This document shows, in pieces, positions 1-5,073 of a stretch of 9,970 bases of DNA. Where the stretch lies: the NCBI GenBank assembly GCA_003516865.1, contig DPBR01000042.1:1-9970 (forward strand), written 5' to 3'. Position 1 is the stretch's first letter. Each line of letters begins with the position of its first letter. Position numbers and translations under genes: made by a program. Source of the stretch: Oscillospiraceae bacterium. Lineage in GTDB: Bacteria; Bacillota; Clostridia; Oscillospirales; Ruminococcaceae. The notes below the pieces were generated by a model. It had not been told where the DNA came from and ran no database searches. It was given only the letters and a program-made list of their open reading frames with translations.

Positions 1-36
1 CAGGCTATCGCGGAGCAAGGGTTAAGCGAAACGAAC

Positions 37-65
37 AAAAGCGCGAGTGTAAAACCCGCGCTTTT
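37..65. terminator. Bidirectional hairpin terminator after spoIIIAH
   Basis: A perfect 9-bp stem (AAAAGCGCG at 37-45, CGCGCTTTT at 57-65) encloses an 11-nt loop. On the plus strand it is followed by a run of T (62-67), and on the minus strand by TTTTG. It lies 18 bp past the spoIIIAH stop and should end the spoIIIA transcript. The better T-run is on the plus strand, so it probably also ends a gene entering from the left edge. Too little of that gene is visible (bases 1-36) to name it. Confidence 0.75.
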
Positions 66-83
66 TTCTGATATATAATAAGA

Positions 84-641
84 TTATTTTACCTCGACAA
101 TGGTAATGCAGTCCGCGGCAACCTCAACCTCGGAAAGCAGCGCAGACTTGATTTTTGCGGCGGCGGCAGCGTCCAGACCGTCCGTTTTTACGATAATATT
201 TGCGCCATTATCCGAAAGGTAGCAAAGCGCGTCCTCGAAGCCCTGCGCTTTCAGTATCGTTTCAACGGCGTTTTCGCTCTCAATCGCCGCGCTCAGCTTT
301 TTCGCGTTTTGAGCCACGGTTTCAAGTTCGCCGCCAGTCATATCGCCGCCCTGATACATAACAGAAAGCACCTGCGAAGCCTCGTCGCGAGCCTGCTGCT
401 TTTCAAGGCGCGCATTTGCGAAATATGCGTCGGTTGAGCCGCTTTCAGCGCTGTCGGAAGCCTTTCCCGAAACGTAAACAGTTTCGCCGTAGCTTGAACC
501 GGAAACCTGCTTTGAAGGCTGAACGCCCTCTTTTTTGCCCGTCTGAACAGCGATGTTGATTGCCGCGGCAGCTCCCAGTACAACAGCAAGCGATGCGATT
601 ACAAGCTGCTTTTTCCCGATAATCATATTCAGTCTTTTCAT
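84..641 (-). CDS. spoIIIAH: SpoIIIAH, stage III sporulation protein AH
   Basis: This 185-residue protein is the last gene of the spoIIIA operon. In the family, SpoIIIAH is anchored in the mother-cell membrane and its C-terminal YscJ/FliF-like ring domain binds forespore SpoIIQ across the intermembrane space. The sequence shows a short basic N-terminus, one membrane helix at about residues 12-32, a Ser/Gly-rich linker (about 40-70), a charged helical stretch (about 72-95) and a compact alpha/beta domain (about 105-185). The reading frame is open further upstream, but the ATG at 641 is chosen because GGAGGG lies about 8 bases before it and the earlier frame would run into spoIIIAG. The gap to spoIIIAG is 25 bp. 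The operon position and domain layout make the call firm even though linker sequence in this family diverges fast. Confidence 0.93.
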   Translation of the reverse strand: MKRLNMIIGKKQLVIASLAVVLGAAAAINIAVQTGKKEGVQPSKQVSGSSYGETVYVSGKASDSAESGSTDAYFANARLEKQQARDEASQVLSVMYQGGDMTGGELETVAQNAKKLSAAIESENAVETILKAQGFEDALCYLSDNGANIIVKTDGLDAAAAAKIKSALLSEVEVAADCITIVEVK

Positions 642-666
642 AACAAAACCCTCCGTATTCCCGAAA

Positions 667-1182
667 TTAATCCGTAACATAAACCCTTGATATGCCGATA
701 TTAAGCGCTTTCGCCACGGTATTTGCCACCTTTTCCCGCACAATCGGGTCGGACGCGCCCTCGCAGACAACCGCCGCGCCGCGTACCGTCGGCAAAACCG
801 TGCCCGTTAAAAGCGGCTGCTTTGCGCTTCCCGCAAGAACCACCTCCGTTTCTTTCAAGGAACTTTCAGATGCGTTTCCCGAAGTTTCCTCAAGCTTTTT
901 ATTTTCTTCATAAACGGCGGTTTCGGTCCTGTCAAGCGTTATCATCACGCTCGCCTCGCCCGCGCCGTCAATTTTTGAAATCAGCCCGCAAAGCCTCTTT
1001 TCAAGCTTCCGTTCGATATCGTCGGCGTTTTCGACAGCGACAGGAACGGAATTATCCGTTTTTTTACCCGAAAACGAGCTTAAAAGAAGAATTAGCAGCA
1101 GTATTACCCCGCCGATAATCAGAACTTTTCGTCCCGTTTCCCCCGAAATAAACTCCTTCACCCGCGCAATCCCATTTTTCAT
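667..1182 (-). CDS. spoIIIAG: SpoIIIAG, stage III sporulation protein AG
   Basis: This 171-residue protein has one strongly hydrophobic helix (about residues 19-38, rich in Ile and Leu) after a basic N-terminus. A variable charged region (about 40-55) and a C-terminal ring-building-motif-like region follow. SpoIIIAG homologues form a large oligomeric ring in the intermembrane space as part of the SpoIIIA-SpoIIQ channel. A family-like stretch (about residues 76-82, with MITLDRT) follows the first predicted helix of the ring domain, and the C-terminal part (about 125-171) contains the conserved region ending in a short beta strand. A GGAG site overlapping the spoIIIAF stop codon precedes the ATG, and the two genes are 7 bp apart, which suggests translational coupling. 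Identification rests on operon order as well as sequence. Confidence 0.93.
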   Translation of the reverse strand: MKNGIARVKEFISGETGRKVLIIGGVILLLILLLSSFSGKKTDNSVPVAVENADDIERKLEKRLCGLISKIDGAGEASVMITLDRTETAVYEENKKLEETSGNASESSLKETEVVLAGSAKQPLLTGTVLPTVRGAAVVCEGASDPIVREKVANTVAKALNIGISRVYVTD

Positions 1183-1189
1183 ATTCTCC

Positions 1190-1645
1190 TCACTTTATAT
1201 CAACCGTTATTTTGATATCTTCGGGAAGCGCGTTCCGGAGTATATTCCGAGCCGCTTCAGACTCCTCCCCGCTTCCGAAATACAACCTTACTTCGCTAAT
1301 ACTTATGCCGTACAATCCCGAAATATTAACGATTATGTAAACTTCTTCGGGAAAAAGTCCGTTTTCTCCAAGCAGCGCGCGTAATTTTTCCTCGGTTTTT
1401 GTGCAGATTTCACTTTTCAGCTTCTCGTCAACCTCTCCCGAAAACCTTATGTAATCCGCGTTTTCGCCTATTTCAACCGAGTCGCCGAGGTCAAATTCCG
1501 CGCCGCTCGCGGCTGTTATTCCCGTAAGCAAAAAAACGCACGCTATGAGCAGAGAAAGCTGCTTCGTGAACTTATTTTCGGGTATCAGCAGGCGAAAAAG
1601 CGCCGTCGCAACCGCGGCTATGCAAATGCTCGTGAGAAATCCCAT
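1190..1645 (-). CDS. spoIIIAF: SpoIIIAF, stage III sporulation protein AF
   Basis: This 151-residue membrane protein has two N-terminal helices (about residues 3-20 and 29-47), followed by a soluble domain of about 100 residues. This matches the SpoIIIAF architecture, in which the C-terminal domain is ring-building-motif-like and faces the intermembrane space. The soluble domain has a long charged helix (about 70-92), a strand with EVYIIVNI (about 100-107) and a C-terminal helix-strand unit ending in ITVDIK. AGGAGGT stands 4 bases before the ATG, and its first bases overlap the spoIIIAE stop (TAGGAGG). Spacing is 9 bp from spoIIIAE and 7 bp to spoIIIAG, so translation is probably coupled through all three. 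Confidence 0.93.
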   Translation of the reverse strand: MGFLTSICIAAVATALFRLLIPENKFTKQLSLLIACVFLLTGITAASGAEFDLGDSVEIGENADYIRFSGEVDEKLKSEICTKTEEKLRALLGENGLFPEEVYIIVNISGLYGISISEVRLYFGSGEESEAARNILRNALPEDIKITVDIK

Positions 1646-1654
1646 TTTAACCTC

Positions 1655-2749
1655 CTATGACGACGCCGCGAGAAGCAGAATTACCGCCGAAAAATTCAGC
1701 GTCAGAAAGCAAAGGCTCACCGACAAAATTATCGTCATAACCGAACAGCAGCTTTTGACAAACGTTCCGAGAGCCTTCTGACCGAGCGTTTCCGCAAGCG
1801 CCTGCGCGCACGCGAGCGCGATTTTATAGCACACAATCCTCGCTATCAGCGGAAACAGGATAACCGCAGCCGCGATTATTCCGTAAGTGCCGACGCTGCC
1901 CTTGAGCAGGGAAAGACTTCCGCTGAACGTGTTCACGGCGTCCGAAATTGTTCCTCCGACAATGGGAACGCCCTGCGATACCATAAATTTCGCGGCTTTT
2001 ATCGCGGTGTTGTCCGAAGCGCTTGCAACGAGCGTCTGCGCCGACAAAATGCTCATAAACACCGTCATTATCAGCGTCAAGCCCCATACGATAAATTTCT
2101 TGATAAGCTCGGCGGTCTTGTCCGTTTTTAGCTGCGGGTGAACCGCGCCCGCCGCCGATAATCCCAAAATCGTTCCGCAAAGCGGCGCGAGAAAGTTTGC
2201 CGCAAGCTGTGAAAAAAGCTGCGTCGCCGCGATTGCCGCCGAGTTTACCGCCGAAGCCGTTGTGATGTGACCGAGAACCGCCGCAATTCCCGCGATTGAC
2301 GGTATAAACACAAGCATAAAGTTCGCCGAAGCCGAAAGCGCGCTGAGCGTTTCACCGAGAACGTCGTTCATCACCGCCGCCGACGCCGCCGCAGCGCAAA
2401 GAACCCCCACGACCATAAAAACATCTTTGAGATTTCCCTGCTCCGAGATGCTGTCGGCAAGCGATGAAAGCAAAATAATCGCGCCGAGCACGCAGAAAAG
2501 CGTGAATGGCTTCGCCGCCTCGCTCTTTATCAGCCCCCAAATTCCGCTCAGAACGCCGCCGAACGTAAGGTTCAGCGCGCCGCTGTTTTCGGGTGAAATC
2601 TCGCCGTTGTCGAGAATTTCCCGCGCTTCATCGGGCAGCGCGCTCTCAATCCGTTCCCTGCCATAGTCGATTTCATCGGCGAACGCTCGTTCGCTAACCG
2701 CGAAAAACAGCGCCGATATCAGCGCGAATACCGCAAAAAATCTTCTCAT
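1655..2749 (-). CDS. spoIIIAE: SpoIIIAE, polytopic membrane subunit of the SpoIIIA channel
   Basis: This 364-residue protein is the largest membrane subunit of the SpoIIIA complex. It begins with a cleavable-looking signal peptide (basic MRR, hydrophobic core at residues 4-18, likely cleavage after AFA at about 24), then a hydrophilic segment (25-78). About seven hydrophobic segments follow, at roughly 81-100, 108-128, 142-165, 184-204, 217-240, 288-318 and 334-360. The family is annotated as permease-like, but its precise role in the channel is not settled. The start at 2749 has only a modest ribosome-binding site (AAGGCTGGGAT). The first 30 codons and the leader belong to the downstream unit, in transcription order, of a 190-bp tandem duplication. 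The second unit repeats the same start upstream as a mini-ORF. Confidence 0.95.
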   Translation of the reverse strand: MRRFFAVFALISALFFAVSERAFADEIDYGRERIESALPDEAREILDNGEISPENSGALNLTFGGVLSGIWGLIKSEAAKPFTLFCVLGAIILLSSLADSISEQGNLKDVFMVVGVLCAAAASAAVMNDVLGETLSALSASANFMLVFIPSIAGIAAVLGHITTASAVNSAAIAATQLFSQLAANFLAPLCGTILGLSAAGAVHPQLKTDKTAELIKKFIVWGLTLIMTVFMSILSAQTLVASASDNTAIKAAKFMVSQGVPIVGGTISDAVNTFSGSLSLLKGSVGTYGIIAAAVILFPLIARIVCYKIALACAQALAETLGQKALGTFVKSCCSVMTIILSVSLCFLTLNFSAVILLLAASS

Positions 2750-3040
2750 ATCCCAGCCTTTTCTTTTAGCAAACCTCTGTTTTGGTTAACCCGCAGCGTG
2801 TGTTATCGCGAAAATTTTCGCCGAAAAGCGCTCGTATTTCAGCGTTTTATCCATAGTCGATTTCATCGGCGAACGCTCGTCCGCTAACCGCGAATAACAG
2901 CGCCGATATCAGCGCGAATACCGCAAAAAATCTTCTCATATCCCAGCCTTTTCTTTAAGCAAACCTCTGTTTTGGTTAACCCGCAGCGTGTGTTATCGCG
3001 AAAATTTTCGCCGAAAAGCGCTCGTATTTCAGCGTTTTAT
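2661..3040. repeat. 190-bp tandem direct duplication across the spoIIIAD/spoIIIAE junction
   Basis: Bases 2661-2850 and 2851-3040 are the same 190-bp sequence, directly adjacent, with three substitutions: 2691 T versus 2881 C, 2705 A versus 2895 T, and 2767 T versus 2957 A. Each unit carries the spoIIIAD stop codon, the 97-nt intergenic leader and the first 29-30 codons of spoIIIAE. The bases CC occur at both breakpoints (2661-2662 and 3041-3042), a possible microhomology. Each unit also holds a perfect 14-bp palindrome GCGAAAATTTTCGC (2808-2821 and 2998-3011) and GGTTAACC. The duplication widens the spoIIIAD-spoIIIAE gap from 97 to 287 nt in an operon whose other junctions are 25 bp or less. 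Confidence 0.98.
2847..2939 (-). pseudogene. Duplicated 5' fragment of spoIIIAE: 30-codon signal-peptide mini-ORF
   Basis: The upstream unit of the tandem duplication repeats the spoIIIAE start region, including the leader that carries its ribosome-binding site. The ATG at 2939 opens a 30-codon frame identical to the SpoIIIAE N-terminus except F15L and E20G. It runs through the signal peptide and predicted AFA cleavage site to DEIDYG. At the repeat boundary the frame meets GGATAA and stops (2849-2847). The product would be little more than a free signal peptide. It may be translated, since its start context equals that of spoIIIAE apart from one leader base. It is best read as a by-product of duplication, although a regulatory leader-peptide role cannot be excluded. 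Confidence 0.8.
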
Positions 3041-3423
3041 CCGATAAGCGTTGTGATAAGTTCCGCAAGCCGCGTGAAAACGGGCAGCGATATTGCCGCA
3101 ACGGCAGCTCGTCCGCCAAGCTCCAGTTTCGCCGCAATCGCCGACTCTCCCGCGTCCCGCGCGCAGCCCGCGCAGAGCGTTGTCAGATAGCACACTGCAA
3201 GCGCCTTGAGCAGGATTTTCACGAATTCGCCGTCGATTCCCGCTGCTTCGGACAGCTCGGTGAACGCGCTTACTGTCGGCGCAAGCGTTGAAACCGCCGC
3301 TCCGAGTATAACAACTCCCGCCGCAACGCTCACCCAGAACGCTCCCTCAGGGAAAATTCTGCGGATTATGACGCAGATTGCCGCGGCGATTATTCCGATT
3401 CCGCACAAAAAAACGTAATTCAT
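3037..3423 (-). CDS. spoIIIAD: SpoIIIAD, stage III sporulation protein AD
   Basis: This 128-residue membrane protein has hydrophobic segments at about 3-20, 29-49, 67-86 and 104-127, consistent with the SpoIIIAC/SpoIIIAD family of small membrane subunits. The region around IDGEFVKILLKALAVCYLTT (63-82) is typical of the family. It starts 3 bp after the spoIIIAC stop. No convincing Shine-Dalgarno sequence precedes the ATG, so translation is probably coupled to spoIIIAC. Its TAA stop (3039-3037) lies at the outer edge of the 190-bp tandem duplication, and a second copy of that end occurs at 2849-2847. Confidence 0.94.
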   Translation of the reverse strand: MNYVFLCGIGIIAAAICVIIRRIFPEGAFWVSVAAGVVILGAAVSTLAPTVSAFTELSEAAGIDGEFVKILLKALAVCYLTTLCAGCARDAGESAIAAKLELGGRAAVAAISLPVFTRLAELITTLIG

Positions 3424-3426
3424 AGC

Positions 3427-3624
3427 TTATAACAGCCCGAAAACCGACTGTATCATCTCGAAAAGCGACTTGATTTCGGGAATAAGCATCAGCAAAACAA
3501 TGACAATTCCCGCAACCGTCAGCATAACCGCCTGCTCGTCGTGGTCGGTTTTTTTGAGAATAAGATTGAGAATAGCCACGATAATTCCAACCGCGGCGAT
3601 TTTAAAAATCAGTTCAAGCTCCAT
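3427..3624 (-). CDS. spoIIIAC: SpoIIIAC, stage III sporulation protein AC
   Basis: This 65-residue protein has two membrane helices (about 6-24 and 31-49) separated by a short polar turn, KKTDHDEQA (25-33). Both length and layout are usual for SpoIIIAC, a small membrane subunit of the sporulation channel. In the family it resembles the N-terminal half of SpoIIIAD. An AAGGA site lies 6 bases before the ATG. The gene is 9 bp from the spoIIIAB stop and 3 bp from the spoIIIAD start. Confidence 0.94.
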   Translation of the reverse strand: MELELIFKIAAVGIIVAILNLILKKTDHDEQAVMLTVAGIVIVLLMLIPEIKSLFEMIQSVFGLL

Positions 3625-3633
3625 AAAACGTCC

Positions 3634-4110
3634 TTATACAATTAGAATTGCCGCGGCAATCCCGCAAAGCGCCCAGATTTTACCCACAGCGCCGCCTTTT
3701 TTTGAATAATCATCACGCGCCTGCCGTTCAAGCCGCGCGATTTTCTCCGAATACACGGAAATAACGTCAACCGCGCCCGCAGAACCGCTGTTTATAAGCG
3801 CTTTCCCAAACTCCGACAGCAGCGCGCGTTCCTCGTTTTTCTGAGGAAGCGCAAGACAGGCGCTTTCCCAAGCGCTGTTTATTCCGATTTTTTCGCTTGT
3901 CCGCGCCGCGACTTCCCTTGCAAACCGGCAGCTTTCGCCCTCGATAAGCTCTTCGAGAGTCGGCGCACTGAGAACTATTTTTGATGAGAAATTATCTAGC
4001 ATTGTGTGAATTTCGCCGAGAAAATCCGCGCGGTTTTTCAGAATAAGACTTCTGCGTATACCCTCGTAAACGCACATCACAAGCGCTGCAAGCGCGATTA
4101 CAAGCCTCAT
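3634..4110 (-). CDS. spoIIIAB: SpoIIIAB, GspF-like stage III sporulation protein AB
   Basis: This 158-residue protein has an N-terminal hydrophobic helix (about 1-18), a long helical soluble region (about 19-138) and a C-terminal hydrophobic helix (about 140-158). SpoIIIAB resembles GspF-type platform proteins of secretion systems and is thought to pair with the SpoIIIAA ATPase. The frame is open for another 21 codons upstream (to 4173), but that extension lies inside spoIIIAA. The ATG at 4110 overlaps the spoIIIAA stop by one base (TAATG) and has GGAGAGGAG a few bases upstream. That arrangement, together with the typical family N-terminus at this point, decides the start. Confidence 0.94.
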   Translation of the reverse strand: MRLVIALAALVMCVYEGIRRSLILKNRADFLGEIHTMLDNFSSKIVLSAPTLEELIEGESCRFAREVAARTSEKIGINSAWESACLALPQKNEERALLSEFGKALINSGSAGAVDVISVYSEKIARLERQARDDYSKKGGAVGKIWALCGIAAAILIV

Positions 4111-4955
4111 TAAAAGCGCTCCTCTCCGCGCGTTTCGGAAATCTCGCCGCGATTTTTCAGCACGGCGGCGCATTCAAAATAACGCATAATCCGTGTTCCC
4201 GAAAAGCGTTCTTCAAGTTCAGCGATACTCCCCGCGTGCGCGGACGCGATAAGCTTCACCCCGCACTGCGCGCACCGTTCAACCGCGCCCTCGTCGTCCG
4301 CGATTTCATCGCAGATTATCACCTCCGGGCTCATCGTGCGCAGCGCCATCATAATCCCGTCGCTTTTCTCCGTTCCGCAAAGCACGTCCGTGTTCTTCCC
4401 GATATCAAACGAAGGCGTGCCGCGAACGCTGCCGGAAAGCTCGTTTCTGCTGTCGATTATCGTCACGCGATATCGCTCCGACAATAATCTGCAAAGCTCG
4501 CGAAGCACTGTCGTTTTGCCGGAAAGCGGCTTCCCGCCGAGGATAAGCGACCTTGCTTCCCGCCGAAAAAACCTTGCAAAAAGCTCGTCCGCGCAGCCTC
4601 TTTTCTCGTGTGCAATCCTGATATTCAGCCCCGAAACGTCCTTTATAAAGTCGATTTTGCCGTTCTTATATACCGCCGTTCCGCAAATTCCGACCCTGTT
4701 TCCGCCGTCAAGCGTAACAAAGCCCTGAGCAATCTCGTTCTGAAACGAATACACCGAGTATCGGCAGATTTCCGCGAAAACGTCCGCGATTTCCGCCGCC
4801 GAAAACGGCTCGGAGCAATACTCCGTTTTTCCGTGAACGTCAACCACCGCCGCCGCCCGTCCCGCTCTTATTCTTATCTCCGCGACCTCGGAAATCGGCT
4901 TTGCGGCTCGGATTTTCGATATTGAGGAAAGAAGCGGTCTGTTTGCCGTTATCAT
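4110..4955 (-). CDS. spoIIIAA: SpoIIIAA, secretion-type ATPase of the SpoIIIA complex
   Basis: This 281-residue cytoplasmic ATPase is related to secretion ATPases of the AAA/VirB11 type. In the family it powers or assembles the SpoIIIA-SpoIIQ channel, and ATP binding is needed for sporulation. Visible motifs are a Walker A loop GKPLSGKT (141-148), the DSRNELSG segment (168-175), a Walker B strand ending CDE (215-217) just after LRTMSPEV (205-212), and the downstream SAHAGS segment (238-243). The N-terminal 110 residues carry the family's EIRIRAGR region (26-33) and the SVYSFQNEIAQGFVTLDGG region (67-85). The start is supported by GGGAGGA 6 bases upstream. It is the first gene of the operon, and a strong terminator separates it from the gene upstream. 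Confidence 0.95.
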   Translation of the reverse strand: MITANRPLLSSISKIRAAKPISEVAEIRIRAGRAAAVVDVHGKTEYCSEPFSAAEIADVFAEICRYSVYSFQNEIAQGFVTLDGGNRVGICGTAVYKNGKIDFIKDVSGLNIRIAHEKRGCADELFARFFRREARSLILGGKPLSGKTTVLRELCRLLSERYRVTIIDSRNELSGSVRGTPSFDIGKNTDVLCGTEKSDGIMMALRTMSPEVIICDEIADDEGAVERCAQCGVKLIASAHAGSIAELEERFSGTRIMRYFECAAVLKNRGEISETRGEERF

Positions 4956-4990
4956 TGAAATTCCTCCCTTTTACTTGTCCGGTTTGCTAA

Positions 4991-5018
4991 ATTCTATGAC
5001 GGAAAATCTTTCCTTAGA
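4991..5018 (-). promoter_or_regulatory. Possible sigma-E-type promoter of spoIIIA (weak)
   Basis: The spoIIIA operon is transcribed by sigma-E in the mother cell in studied species. About 36 bases upstream of the spoIIIAA start, the minus strand reads CATAGAAT (4998-4991), one mismatch from the sigma-E -10 consensus CATACAAT. The place where a -35 element should lie (about 5013-5019, TTCTAAG) matches poorly. A short inverted repeat GGAAA-GAT-TTTCC (5001-5013) lies between them. A GGACAAGT stretch nearer the gene partly resembles a SpoIIID site. The position, between the upstream terminator and spoIIIAA, is right, but the sequence evidence is thin. Confidence 0.3.
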
Positions 5019-5020
5019 AC

Positions 5021-5053
5021 AAAAAAATCCCGCTCGGATAAAACCGAACGGGA
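5021..5053 (-). terminator. Rho-independent terminator of the EF-G-like gene
   Basis: On the minus strand a 10-bp stem (5053-5044 with 5037-5028, one G-T pair) encloses a 6-nt loop and is followed at once by seven T residues (5027-5021). It begins 21 bases after the stop codon of the EF-G-like gene and isolates it from spoIIIA. Confidence 0.93.
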
Positions 5054-5073
5054 CCTTTCTGATTTCGATTAAA

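Noticed and set aside
1..36. Possible 3' end of a plus-strand gene (a frame ending with TAA at 23-25)
   Set aside because: Only a handful of codons are visible and another frame stays open to 78, so neither the gene nor its frame can be named. The plus-strand T-run after the 37-65 hairpin is the only hint.
642..770. N-terminal extension of SpoIIIAH (start at 770)
   Set aside because: It overlaps the coding end of spoIIIAG and gives a non-family N-terminus. The ATG at 641 has a strong GGAGGG site and a proper membrane-anchor start.
2661..3040. Tandem repeat considered as a CRISPR array or an insertion sequence
   Set aside because: There are only two directly adjacent 190-bp units with no spacers, no terminal inverted repeats and no transposase. 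The content is purely spoIIIAD/spoIIIAE sequence.
4111..4173. N-terminal extension of SpoIIIAB (start at 4173)
   Set aside because: It lies within spoIIIAA. The ATG at 4110 overlaps the spoIIIAA stop as TAATG with a good ribosome-binding site.
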